From Devosia sp. 66-22 (GTDB lineage Bacteria; Pseudomonadota; Alphaproteobacteria; Rhizobiales; Devosiaceae), in the NCBI GenBank assembly GCA_001899065.1, contig MKUZ01000030.1, positions 141,521-205,520 of the forward strand: a DNA stretch of 64,000 bases, given 5' to 3'. Below are positions 15,602 to 24,647 of the stretch, one piece after another; within the stretch, counting starts at the first letter, position 1; every line of letters begins with the position of its first letter. A model generated the notes under the pieces. The model made no database searches. It was not told where the DNA came from and worked only from the letters and a program-made list of their open reading frames with translations. A program made the position numbers and the translations under genes.

Positions 15602-18273
15602 TGCTCTCCTCCGAATTGGTCATCGCCATCGCCATCGCCTATGTCGGGCTGCTGTTCCTCATCGCCTATGTCAGCGACCGGCGCGCCCGCCGCGGCAAGG
15701 CCGGCTTCCTCAATTCGCCCTTCGTCTACACGCTCGCCATCTCGGTCTATTGCACGAGCTGGACCTTCTATGGCGCGGTCGGCTCGGCGGCGCGCAGCGG
15801 CCTTGAATATCTCGCCATCTACCTGGGCCCCACCATCGTCTTCATCGGCTGGTGGTTCATCCTGCGCCGTCTCGTGCGCATCAGCCACAACCAGCGCATC
15901 ACCTCCATCGCCGACCTGCTGTCCGCCCGCTTCGGCAAGTCGAGCCGCCTCGCCGTCCTCATCACCATCATCGCCGTCATCGGCATCGCGCCCTATATCG
16001 CGCTGCAGCTCAAGGCGGTGACCTCGTCCATCCAGGCCATCGCCGGCGTCGGTGAATTCCCCGGCCGCACACTGCGGGGTATCGACGAGGTCGGCCTCGC
16101 CCTCGCCGTCGCCGCTGGAATGGCGCTCTTCACCATCCTCTTCGGCACCCGCAATGTCGACGCCAAGGAGCAGCATCTGGGTGTCGTCGCCGCCATCGCT
16201 TTCGAGGCCATCGTCAAGCTCGCGGCGCTCGTCGCCACCGGCATCTTCGTAGTCTATGTCGGCGGCGGGCTCCAGGCGATCTTCTCGCGCGCCGAGGCAG
16301 CCGGTCTCGACATCTATTCCATCGGCACCTTCGACGACCGCTGGATCGCCATGAATGTGCTCTCAGCCGCAGCCATCCTCTGCCTGCCGCGGCAGTTCCA
16401 GATCACCATCGTCGAGAACTCCGACGAGAACCATCTGCGCACAGCGAGCTGGGCCTTCCCCGGCTACCTGCTGCTGATGAGCCTGTTCACCCTTCCCATC
16501 GCGCTGTTCGGCCTCACCTCGATGCCGGCCGGCGCCAATCCCGACATGTTCGTGCTCACCGTGCCGCTCGCCTCCGGCCAGGAAGGGCTGGCACTGTTCA
16601 GCTTCATCGGCGGCTTCTCCTCGGCTACCTCGATGATCATCGTCGAGTCCATCGCGCTCTCGATCATGGTGTCCAACCACATCGTCATGCCGCTGATGCT
16701 GCGCTTCACGCAGGGCCGGGGCATCGGCCGCGGGCAGGGCGTGAGCTCGCTGCTGCTCAACTCGCGCCGCTTCTCGATCGCGCTGATCCTCGGCCTCGGC
16801 TTCCTCTATTTCTACTTCACCCGCAATTCCAACGCCCTCGCCCCCATCGGCCTCATCTCCTTCTGCGGCGTCGCGCAGTTCCTGCCCTCGATCATCGCGG
16901 CCCTGTTCTGGCGCGAGGCGACGCTCAAGGCCGCCACCGCGGCCGTCGCCGTCGGCTTCGTCGTCTGGGCCTGGTCGAGCTTCATGCCGTCCTTCGCCGG
17001 CTCGTCGGTCGTCGTCGCCGACATCATGGCGCACGGCCCCTGGGGCCTCACCTGGCTGCGGCCGGAGGCGCTGTTCGGCCTCGCCGGCATCGATCCCCTC
17101 GTCAATGTCGTGTTCTGGAGCCTCTTCCTCAATACCGCAACGCTGGTCGTCGTGTCGCTCCTCACCTCGCCATCGGCACTGGAACGGGTCCAGGCGGCAC
17201 TGTTCATCGACCTCTTCCGGCCGTCCACCGCGGGCAGTCCATCCGTCATTCGCGGCTCGGCCACCGCGCGCGACCTGCGTTTCGTCGCCGAGCGTGTCTT
17301 CGGCCCGGCGCGTGCCTATGCCCTGTTCGCCGGCGTTCCCGCCGTGCCGCCACCGCAATTCATCGACCGGCTCGAGCGCGAACTTGCCGGTTCCATCGGC
17401 GCGGCGTCGGCGCATGTGATGCTGAGCAAGGTTGTCTCCGGCGACGCCATCTCCATCGAGGAAGTCTTCGAGATGGCGGGCGAAACCCGCCAGGCCATCG
17501 AGTATTCGCAGGAGCTCGAGCGCACCTCGGAGGAACTCCGTTCTACGGCGGCCCAGCTCGAAAGCGCCAACCTCAAGCTGCGCGAGCTGGACGGCCAGAA
17601 GGACGAGTTCCTGAGCCAGGTGAGCCACGAGGTTCGCACCCCGATGGCGTCGATCCGCTCCTTCTCCGAAATCCTGCTCGATGACGACCTCAGCGACGCC
17701 CAGCGCCGCCGCTTCGTCTCGACCATCCACCAGGAAAGCCTGCGGCTCACCAAGCTGCTTGACGAGATTCTCGACCTCAGTGCGCTCGAGCGCGGCGAGC
17801 GGCCGTGGGACAATGTGCGGATCGATGCCGAAGCGGCGCTCGATCGTGCCATTGAAGTGTGCGCGCCGCTGGCGCAGCGTCGGCACATGCACATCGTCGT
17901 CGGTCCGCGCGCCGGCAGCGCGATCGTCGAGGGCGATACCGACCGCCTCTGCCAGGTGCTGATCAATCTCATCGTCAACGCCATCAAATACAACGATGCC
18001 GACACGCCCGTTGTCGAAGTTCGCAGCGAAGTGATCGATGGCAGTTTCGTTGTCGAGATTTCGGATAATGGCCCGGGAATCCCTGCAAATGAAGCCCAGG
18101 CGATCTTCGATATGTTCACGCGCGGCGAGCACGGACGCTCCGATGCGACGCCGGGGGCTGGACTCGGACTCGCAATATCGCGCAAGATCATCACTCGGAT
18201 GAGCGGCGCGCTCGAATTGGTGCCCCGCGACACCCGGGGCGCCCGTTTCCGCGTGACGCTGCCTGCCTGCTAG
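15601..18273 (+). CDS. SLC5 (Na+/solute symporter) domain histidine kinase, CrbS-like
   Basis: 890 residues. About 520 N-terminal residues form a multi-pass sodium:solute symporter (SLC5) domain (for example YTLAISVYCTSWTFYGAVGSA, and NQRITSIADLLSARFG). A linker with a predicted coiled coil (YSQELERTSEELRSTAAQLESANLKLRELD) leads to the kinase core: H-box His676 (SQVSHEVRTPM), the N-box region NLIVNAIKYND, then DNGPGIP and GAGLGLAIS of the ATPase. I see no PAS domain, unlike many CrbS/CbrA proteins. CrbS-type kinases sense acetate or similar solutes. The ATG overlaps the stop of the small membrane gene; a TTG three bases earlier is possible. Confidence 0.83.
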   Translation: MLSSELVIAIAIAYVGLLFLIAYVSDRRARRGKAGFLNSPFVYTLAISVYCTSWTFYGAVGSAARSGLEYLAIYLGPTIVFIGWWFILRRLVRISHNQRITSIADLLSARFGKSSRLAVLITIIAVIGIAPYIALQLKAVTSSIQAIAGVGEFPGRTLRGIDEVGLALAVAAGMALFTILFGTRNVDAKEQHLGVVAAIAFEAIVKLAALVATGIFVVYVGGGLQAIFSRAEAAGLDIYSIGTFDDRWIAMNVLSAAAILCLPRQFQITIVENSDENHLRTASWAFPGYLLLMSLFTLPIALFGLTSMPAGANPDMFVLTVPLASGQEGLALFSFIGGFSSATSMIIVESIALSIMVSNHIVMPLMLRFTQGRGIGRGQGVSSLLLNSRRFSIALILGLGFLYFYFTRNSNALAPIGLISFCGVAQFLPSIIAALFWREATLKAATAAVAVGFVVWAWSSFMPSFAGSSVVVADIMAHGPWGLTWLRPEALFGLAGIDPLVNVVFWSLFLNTATLVVVSLLTSPSALERVQAALFIDLFRPSTAGSPSVIRGSATARDLRFVAERVFGPARAYALFAGVPAVPPPQFIDRLERELAGSIGAASAHVMLSKVVSGDAISIEEVFEMAGETRQAIEYSQELERTSEELRSTAAQLESANLKLRELDGQKDEFLSQVSHEVRTPMASIRSFSEILLDDDLSDAQRRRFVSTIHQESLRLTKLLDEILDLSALERGERPWDNVRIDAEAALDRAIEVCAPLAQRRHMHIVVGPRAGSAIVEGDTDRLCQVLINLIVNAIKYNDADTPVVEVRSEVIDGSFVVEISDNGPGIPANEAQAIFDMFTRGEHGRSDATPGAGLGLAISRKIITRMSGALELVPRDTRGARFRVTLPAC

Positions 18274-18365
18274 ACCACAGGCAACCAACTTCACGTGAAT
18301 GGCGTTGCATTCAATCGACCTGTCGCGGGACGGCGCGACGGGCGCAGCGTCACCGGAGGTTCCAC

Positions 18366-19775
18366 GTGACCGTTCAGACAGAATATGCCCGTATTGAAGA
18401 TCGTATCGTCATGCTTGGCCTGGGCAGTATCGGCCAGGCCGTGTTGCCCCTGTTGCTGCGCCACCTCGATGTGCGCCCCGAACAGATCGAAGTCTTTGCT
18501 GCCGACGAACTGGGCAGGGAAATCGCCGAGGAGTATGGCCTCACGCTGCGCGTCGAGCCCGTCGGCAAGCAAAACTATCGCCAGCTTCTCGATCTCAATG
18601 CGGGATGCTTCCTGATCAATCTGTCGGTTGGCGTGTCGAGCAAGGCGCTGATTCAGCTCTGCCGCGAAACCGGTGCGCTTTACCTCGACACCTGCATCCT
18701 TCCGTGGCCCGATGAAGACAGCGCCGACCTCAGCGCCACCGAGCGCTCCAACTATGGACTGCGCGAAGAAGTCTTCGCCATGCACAAGCCCGGCACGCCC
18801 ACGGCGGTCGTCACCATGGGTGCCAACCCCGGGCTCGCTTCGGCTTTCCTCAAGAGTGCCCTCAAAAGTATGGCCGAGGACAATGAGGTGGACGTCCACA
18901 AGACGTCGACGGGCCAGGAGGACTGGGCGCGACTCGCAAGCGAGCTCGACATCAAGACCATCCATGTCGCCGAGCGCGACACGCAGACCTCGCCGCAGCG
19001 GCGCCGGCGTGGCGAGTTCGTCAACACCTGGTCGGTGCGCGGCCTCATCACCGAGGGCCTACAGCCCGCCGAGCTCGGCTGGGGCACGCATGAGCGCCAC
19101 TGGCCGCGCGACGCCGGCCGCCACAACTATGGCAGCGACGCCGCGATCTTCCTCAACCGCCCCGGTGCAGGCACGCGCGTGCGGAGCTGGACGCCGCTCG
19201 AGGGCTCCTATCACGGCTTCCTCATTACCCACGCCGAGTCGATCTCGATCGCCGAGTACCTGACGGTCAAGGAAGAGAGCGGCCGCGTCGCCTATCGCCC
19301 CACGGTCTACTACGCCTACCATCCCTGCGACGACGCCGTGCTGTCGCTGCACGAAATGGCGGGCAAGAACTGGGAGCAGCCGCGCTCGGTGCGCATCATG
19401 CGCGACGAGATCAGCAGCGGCACTGACGAGCTCGGCCTCCTGCTGATGGGCAACAAGAAGGGCGTCTATTGGTACGGCTCGCGCCTCGGCATCGAGGAGG
19501 CCCGCAGCCTCGTCGAATACAACAGCGCCACGAGCCTGCAGGTCGCCGCCGGCGTCCTCAGCGGTGTGATCTGGGCTCTCAATAATCCACGCTCGAGCAT
19601 CGTCGAGCCCGACGATATCCCCGCCGACGACATCCTCGACGTCGCCTCACCCTATCTCGGCGAGGTCGTCGGCGAATATGGCGACTGGACGCCGCTGCAC
19701 GGCCGCGAAACCTATTTCGACGAGGATCTCGATCGCAACGACCCCTGGCAGTTCAAGAACTTCCGGGTGAACTAG
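18366..19775 (+). CDS. hss: Homospermidine synthase
   Basis: 469 residues, full length for bacterial homospermidine synthase (NAD-dependent aminobutyl transfer from putrescine to putrescine). N-terminal Rossmann motif MLGLGSIGQAVLPLLLRH, then the saccharopine-dehydrogenase-like core with LDTCILPWPDED, GANPGLASAF and the GWGTHERHWP segment characteristic of the family. The GTG start has CGGAGG 7 bp upstream. It stands alone between the kinase and the DUF4185 gene. Homospermidine is the typical polyamine of many Hyphomicrobiales, which supports the taxonomic guess. Confidence 0.92.
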   Translation: MTVQTEYARIEDRIVMLGLGSIGQAVLPLLLRHLDVRPEQIEVFAADELGREIAEEYGLTLRVEPVGKQNYRQLLDLNAGCFLINLSVGVSSKALIQLCRETGALYLDTCILPWPDEDSADLSATERSNYGLREEVFAMHKPGTPTAVVTMGANPGLASAFLKSALKSMAEDNEVDVHKTSTGQEDWARLASELDIKTIHVAERDTQTSPQRRRRGEFVNTWSVRGLITEGLQPAELGWGTHERHWPRDAGRHNYGSDAAIFLNRPGAGTRVRSWTPLEGSYHGFLITHAESISIAEYLTVKEESGRVAYRPTVYYAYHPCDDAVLSLHEMAGKNWEQPRSVRIMRDEISSGTDELGLLLMGNKKGVYWYGSRLGIEEARSLVEYNSATSLQVAAGVLSGVIWALNNPRSSIVEPDDIPADDILDVASPYLGEVVGEYGDWTPLHGRETYFDEDLDRNDPWQFKNFRVN

Positions 19776-19807
19776 CGGAAAGTCGCCACAGCATTGGCAG
19801 TCGGCAT

Positions 19808-19831
19808 CCTCTCCCGCGTCAGCGGGGGAGG
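19808..19831. repeat. Intergenic palindromic element / possible bidirectional terminator
   Basis: CCTCTCCCGC and GCGGGGGAGG form a 10-bp stem (one G-T pair) with a GTCA loop, followed by a GC-rich tail (GGAGCGGCGAAGCCGG). It lies in the 100-bp gap between convergent hss and the DUF4185 gene. CCTCTCCC...GGGGGAGG hairpins of this type are common dispersed intergenic repeats in alphaproteobacteria. It may end both transcripts, although no T-run is present. Confidence 0.5.
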
Positions 19832-19875
19832 GGGAGCGGCGAAGCCGGTGGAGGGGGCGGCTCCGCACCGAGCCG

Positions 19876-20940
19876 TCAGCTCGAGGGCGTCAGCTCCGCC
19901 TTCATCACATATGTGTTGTACGGCCCAAACTGGTTCATGACATAATAGAACGTCAGTCCATCGTCCGAAATCCACGACTGCGTCATGTAGGCATTGTAGG
20001 CCTGTGCATAGTCCGAGCCGCGGGCCAGCGTCGCCGGCGCCGACCACGGCCCCTCCGGGCGGTCGGCAAACCTGATCTCGAGCTGCAGCGCCAGCTCGTT
20101 GAGCGTGGTGTACATCCACTTGCCGATGCCCTGGTTCCACACCAGCGAGCCTTCGCCCACGCCCGGCTTGATCACCTCGGCCGCCTGCGCGCGATCGGCA
20201 ACCCAGGCCGCGCCGTCCCAATATTCCCAGGCCGCATTGTCCTGCACCTTCTGCGTGTCGACGCGGCCCACCCGGGCCCCGTTGAAGCGGCCGCAGGGGG
20301 TGCCCACGGCATAGACATATCTGCCGTCCTCATTGCCCGTGCCGGCCTGCGCCGACAGTGCCAGCATGTTGAAGCTCGACTGGAAGGTGCCGAAATCGCT
20401 GACGCCCTTGTCCCAGCTCTTGCCGCCATCCGTGCTGGCGATGAAGCGCGACGAATTGCACAGCCACACCCCGCCCATGTTCGCAAAGCCATGCACCGAC
20501 ATGTAGTGGAGATAGAGCGTGTCGCCCACGGCCACCATCGCGGTCGGGATCTTGGTCTGCTCGCTCGAGAATTTGAGCATGTGCTGCCCAGGCGCCGCCT
20601 CGATCGCGGTGCCATCCTCGCCGGTGAACCAGCCCTCGATCGCAATGCCGTCCGAGGGGTCCTTGTCCGTCGTCATGGCGATCACATTGGAGCGCCAGTT
20701 GGGCCCGAACTTGGGGCAACTGTCGCCCTGCCAGCCGAACGTGTCGCCGAACGCGATGACGATCGTGCCGTCGATCTCGGCCATGGTGCCGAGGTCGGTG
20801 CCGCAGATGTCGGGTGCCTTCATGTCGACCGGGGCATTGGGTCCGGTCAGCGCTTTCACCAGCGTCGAGGTGGCCGTATAGTCCTGCGCGAGCGCAGGCG
20901 ACGATGCGATCAGCGCGAGCGCTGCGGCGAACAGTTTCAT
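19876..20940 (-). CDS. DUF4185 exported protein, GH183 endo-D-arabinofuranase-like
   Basis: 354 residues. Clear Sec signal peptide (MKLFAAALALIASSPALAQ, cleavage after about residue 18), so periplasmic or secreted. The mature part has the DUF4185 beta-propeller pattern: GTDLG (Asp49) and FGDTFG (Asp66) at the first blade, then repeated strands such as FIASTDGGKSWD and TFYYVMNQFGPYN. DUF4185 was founded as glycoside hydrolase family 183, endo-acting on D-arabinan of mycobacterial cell walls; the paired N-terminal Asp residues are candidate catalytic residues. I use the ATG at 20940, not the longer upstream frame. It sits 10 bp after the ATPase gene of the sugar-import locus. Activity is inferred from family and context. 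Confidence 0.72.
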   Translation of the reverse strand: MKLFAAALALIASSPALAQDYTATSTLVKALTGPNAPVDMKAPDICGTDLGTMAEIDGTIVIAFGDTFGWQGDSCPKFGPNWRSNVIAMTTDKDPSDGIAIEGWFTGEDGTAIEAAPGQHMLKFSSEQTKIPTAMVAVGDTLYLHYMSVHGFANMGGVWLCNSSRFIASTDGGKSWDKGVSDFGTFQSSFNMLALSAQAGTGNEDGRYVYAVGTPCGRFNGARVGRVDTQKVQDNAAWEYWDGAAWVADRAQAAEVIKPGVGEGSLVWNQGIGKWMYTTLNELALQLEIRFADRPEGPWSAPATLARGSDYAQAYNAYMTQSWISDDGLTFYYVMNQFGPYNTYVMKAELTPSS

Positions 20941-20950
20941 TGAACGATCC

Positions 20951-22069
20951 TCACGCGATGTGCTGCAGATAGTCGTCGGTCCACGCCCGCTTCGGCTGCA
21001 GCGTCTTGCCGCTGCCGTCGAACACATGCGCGAACGCATCGGGGATGTCGAAGCGCACCGTCTCGCCGGCCTTGGCCCCGAGGATGCCGCGCATCGTGGC
21101 CGTCAGCGGATCGCCGCCCGCCGTGCGTGCATGGAGCACCGTCTCGGCGCCCAGCACTTCCGTCGACGCGATCTCGGCGGCGAGCGCGCCCGAACTGCTG
21201 CCTACAAGGTGCTCGGGCCTGATGCCTACCGTCACCGCATCGCCAGCTGCCGCCTTGCCCTCGCGCGGCGACAGAGTGACCGTCGGTCCGCCCTTGTCGA
21301 GTGCGATCACCAGCCGCTCGCCACTCTCGACGATCTTGCCGGCAAAGAAATTCATCTGCGGCGCGCCGAGAAAGCCCGCCACGAACTGGTTGGCCGGCCG
21401 CGCATAGAGCTCGACCGGCGCGCCGGCCTGCTCGATCACCCCCTCACGCAGCACCACGATCCGGTCGGCCATCGTCATGGCTTCCACCTGGTCGTGCGTC
21501 ACATAGATCATCGTGGTGCCGAGCCGGCGGTGCAGCGCCGCGATCTCCGAGCGCATCTTGACGCGCAGCTCGGCGTCGAGATTGCTGAGCGGCTCGTCGA
21601 ACAGGAACACTTTCGGCTCCTTGACGATGGCGCGGCCGATCGCGACGCGCTGGCTTTGCCCGCCCGAGAGCTGGTTGGGCCGCCGCTTGAGCAGATGGCT
21701 GATCTGGAGGATATCGGCGGCCTTCGCCACCCGTGCCTTGATCTCGGCCTCCGGTGCGCGCTGGTTCTCGAGCCCGAAGCGCAGATTCTCCTCCACCGAC
21801 ATATGCGGATAGAGTGCGTAGGACTGGAACACCATCGCCATGCCGCGCGCCGCCGGCAGCAGATGGTCGCAGCGTTGCCCGTCGAGCCAGATCTCACCGG
21901 CTGAAGTCTCTTCCAGCCCCGAGATCATCCTGAGCAGCGTGGACTTGCCGCAGCCCGAGGGGCCCACAAACACCGTGAAGCTGCCGTCGGTCACGGTCAG
22001 GTCGATGCCGTGGATCACTTCCAGGTTCTGGAAGCTCTTGCGGACCTGCTTGAGTTGAAGCTCGGCCAT
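20951..22069 (-). CDS. Sugar ABC transporter ATPase, UgpC/MsmX-type
   Basis: 372 residues. Walker A GPSGCGKST, Q-loop VFQSYALYPHMSV, signature LSGGQSQR, Walker B VFLFDEPLSNLDA, switch VTHDQVEAMT, then a TOBE/MalK-type regulatory domain with VGIRPEHL. It is the only ATPase for two sets of CUT1 permeases in this locus (24648-26400 and 30542-32351), so it may serve both, as MsmX-type ATPases do. The ATG at 22069 lies 2 bp from the GH116 stop; the upstream extension of the frame falls inside GH116 and is rejected. Confidence 0.88.
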   Translation of the reverse strand: MAELQLKQVRKSFQNLEVIHGIDLTVTDGSFTVFVGPSGCGKSTLLRMISGLEETSAGEIWLDGQRCDHLLPAARGMAMVFQSYALYPHMSVEENLRFGLENQRAPEAEIKARVAKAADILQISHLLKRRPNQLSGGQSQRVAIGRAIVKEPKVFLFDEPLSNLDAELRVKMRSEIAALHRRLGTTMIYVTHDQVEAMTMADRIVVLREGVIEQAGAPVELYARPANQFVAGFLGAPQMNFFAGKIVESGERLVIALDKGGPTVTLSPREGKAAAGDAVTVGIRPEHLVGSSSGALAAEIASTEVLGAETVLHARTAGGDPLTATMRGILGAKAGETVRFDIPDAFAHVFDGSGKTLQPKRAWTDDYLQHIA

Positions 22070-22071
22070 TG

Positions 22072-24630
22072 TCAGCCCCCAATCCTGATCGATGCGCTGT
22101 CGCCCGCAGCCAGCGTGCGTCCTACCTTCGCCCTGGTCCCGGCAAACGACAGGGTATCGAGTGCCAGCGTTCCGTAGCGCACTTCGAGCGTCGCTTCGTT
22201 GCCTTTGCGCGTCACCACGCCCCAGCCGTCGCCCACCGACCACAGCCAGGTGCCGTCGCCGCCGCTCACGGGGTCGAAGCCGATGGCGCCCTTGGTCAGG
22301 TCGTAGCTCAGGCGCGACCACGCATTGACCAGCGCGAAGCTCGACATCGAGCGGGCATAGTAGCTGCCGCATTCGATGTCGTTCCACGGATTGCGTCGGT
22401 GCCCGTCATGCCGCGCCCGCGCCGAGCCGACGATGGCCAGTCCCTCGTCCACCAGTCCGTGCAGGATCATGTGCGAGGCGACCGCATATTCGATGCCGGT
22501 CCACACTTCCTCGGAATAGGGCGCCGGCACCGCCGGCTTGCTCGTTCCCTCCGGCCAGGTGGCAATCAGCACGCCGCCCTCGTCCTCATAGGCATAGACG
22601 CGGCACGGATTGAAATGGTCCGCCAGCGTCGGCCGATAGTTGTGCCGGTGGATGGCGCCGAGCGCCGCCGTCACCTTGTCCCCATCGAGGAACGCCGGCA
22701 GGCCGCAGAGGTCCGCGTGCCACTGCCCGAGGATCTGGTCGCTCGCACAGCCGTCGCCGAACTGGTACTTCATCTGGCCGTATTCGTCCGACCAGTACGT
22801 CTCCATGAAGCCGTCGGCCAGCACGCCCACCTTGCCCTCGGCATTGTGGAAGCGTTCGACCAGCGCCTTGTCGCCGAGGTCGGTCGACTGGATGAAATAG
22901 GCGCCGTTGAACAGCTCGCCGTTGAGCGCCGCCGCCCCGGCGTCGCCCATCGTGTCGAGTTCCACCGCAAACACCGCGTCGCCTGCCGCCCGCGCCATCT
23001 CGGCGCCGGCCTTCAGCGCCGCCACATACATCGTCGACAGCCACGAGTTCGGCCCGAACAGCTCCATGTCGAGCGTATGGTGCTGCCGGCCCCACAGGAT
23101 GCCGGTGCGGTCGGGGTCCCACTGGTCCGGATTGTCCGCGGACCACGCATATTCGAGCGCCGTCCGCACCTTCGGCCAGAGGCCCTTGAGCCAGTTCGTA
23201 TCGCCGGAAATCTTCCAGTCGCGATAGGTCTTGATGATCGAGCCGAACTGCCCGTCCGCGCATGGATTGAGCGGGAAGAAGCCCGATCCCAAAGGCACGA
23301 TCTGCCGGAAGGTCAGCCCGCCATTGGGCAGCTGGTTGTAGGCATAGTCGGTGTCGCGCAGCGAGCGCTCCAGCGCCGGGAACAGATAGGGCAGGGTCTG
23401 CTGGTAGTTCCACACATGCGTGCAGCTCCCCTCGCAGCTTCCATCGCCGGTGAACTGCCCCTCCCACGCCCAGAACTCGCCGTTCTCGAGCCGGATCACC
23501 GTCGCCGTGCGCAGGATGCTCATCGTGCCCTGTACGGCATCGACGATGTCGAGCGGCAGCGTCGTGCCGAACAGCGTGTCGCGGAAGGCGAAGGTCGGCG
23601 CGCGCAGCTCGTCCCAGCGCGCAAAGGCCTCGGCCAGCACCGCGGATGAATCCGTCCACTGGCTCGCATAGTAGTTGCGCCAGGTGCCGGTCTCGCCGTT
23701 CACCGCATTGGGCCGCCAGTAGACCTGCCCCACCGGGAAGTGCCACGCCATGGCGAAGCGCACGCGCCTGGTCTCGCCCGGCGCGACACGGATGCGTGCC
23801 GCGACCGTGCCGTGCTCGGGCTGGTCGAACATGTTCTTGTTGAGCCGGGGCGTCTCGTAGTGCCGCTGCGGCAGCCGTCCCGCCTGCGCGAATTCGCGCC
23901 AGAACAGATTGAGGTCGTCGAACCACTGCCCGCGGAAATGGTAGTCCATATGGTCGACATCGTCGGCATCGGTGGCGATCGTCAAGTCGCCGCGCTGCCA
24001 GTCCGGCAGCTCTTCGCGGGCCGTGAGGTGCAGTGCCTTCACCGCACCATCGTGGAACGTATGCACGCCGTTCTGGCAGCCATGGTTCCCCAGCGTGCCG
24101 CCGATCGTGTAGTCGATCGCCGCGCTGCCGGTATTGGTCACCTCGATCTCGAACATCGCCGCCGGCAGCGAGCTGTCGCGGTCGTTGGTCGGAATGAACG
24201 GGCTCCACGCCACGAGCCGCACCTGGCCGGGAAAGCGCTCGTCATGGAAATCGAGCTCGGCGACGGGGAAGCGCCCGGTGAAGGTCACCGCCTTGAAGTG
24301 CGGCACGCCAGTCAGCGTGTTGCGGTTCGCCCCCCAGCCGAAGCCGTCGAAGAAGCGCCGCGTCGTCGGCGATCCCGTCGGTACGCCCTCATACGGACCG
24401 TTCAGCACGCGCGCATCCAGCACCTTGCCGTCCTGCTCCGCCTTGATCGCGAAGTGGCTGTAGCCATTGAAGCTCTGCAGCCCCGGCCGGTTGCGGATCG
24501 ACCAGTCGACCAGCCGCCCGCTGCCCGAAATGGCGAGCCCGCCTGCGCCGATCCCGCCCAGCGGGAAGGCGATGTGGCGCGCGCGGTCGCCCCCATAGAC
24601 GAAGCGTGGGTCAGGCGCGGGGCTGGTCAT
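22072..24630 (-). CDS. Glycoside hydrolase family 116 protein (GBA2-like)
   Basis: 852 residues, no signal peptide, so probably cytoplasmic. N-terminal beta-sandwich starting near RHIAFPLGGIGAGGLAISG (residues 16-34), typical of GBA2-like proteins, and a C-terminal (alpha/alpha)6 barrel. LDMELFG (Asp521) matches the acid/base region of GH116, and CEGSCTHVWNY (Glu400) the nucleophile region; exact catalytic assignments need alignment. The family holds beta-glucosidases and, in Microbacterium arabinogalactanolyticum, an exo-beta-D-arabinofuranosidase that works with GH183 and GH172. Its position between the transporter permeases and ATPase says it processes imported oligosaccharides. ATG at 24630; the long upstream extension overlaps the permease gene and is rejected. 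Confidence 0.82.
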   Translation of the reverse strand: MTSPAPDPRFVYGGDRARHIAFPLGGIGAGGLAISGSGRLVDWSIRNRPGLQSFNGYSHFAIKAEQDGKVLDARVLNGPYEGVPTGSPTTRRFFDGFGWGANRNTLTGVPHFKAVTFTGRFPVAELDFHDERFPGQVRLVAWSPFIPTNDRDSSLPAAMFEIEVTNTGSAAIDYTIGGTLGNHGCQNGVHTFHDGAVKALHLTAREELPDWQRGDLTIATDADDVDHMDYHFRGQWFDDLNLFWREFAQAGRLPQRHYETPRLNKNMFDQPEHGTVAARIRVAPGETRRVRFAMAWHFPVGQVYWRPNAVNGETGTWRNYYASQWTDSSAVLAEAFARWDELRAPTFAFRDTLFGTTLPLDIVDAVQGTMSILRTATVIRLENGEFWAWEGQFTGDGSCEGSCTHVWNYQQTLPYLFPALERSLRDTDYAYNQLPNGGLTFRQIVPLGSGFFPLNPCADGQFGSIIKTYRDWKISGDTNWLKGLWPKVRTALEYAWSADNPDQWDPDRTGILWGRQHHTLDMELFGPNSWLSTMYVAALKAGAEMARAAGDAVFAVELDTMGDAGAAALNGELFNGAYFIQSTDLGDKALVERFHNAEGKVGVLADGFMETYWSDEYGQMKYQFGDGCASDQILGQWHADLCGLPAFLDGDKVTAALGAIHRHNYRPTLADHFNPCRVYAYEDEGGVLIATWPEGTSKPAVPAPYSEEVWTGIEYAVASHMILHGLVDEGLAIVGSARARHDGHRRNPWNDIECGSYYARSMSSFALVNAWSRLSYDLTKGAIGFDPVSGGDGTWLWSVGDGWGVVTRKGNEATLEVRYGTLALDTLSFAGTRAKVGRTLAAGDSASIRIGG

Positions 24631-24647
24631 GGAAACTCCGGAAGGCG

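Noticed and set aside
22072-24630. Idea that GH116 lacks its catalytic nucleophile because NYQQ replaces NYEQ
   Set aside because: Another conserved Glu (Glu400 in CEGSC) lies in the expected region, so loss of activity is not supported without alignment.
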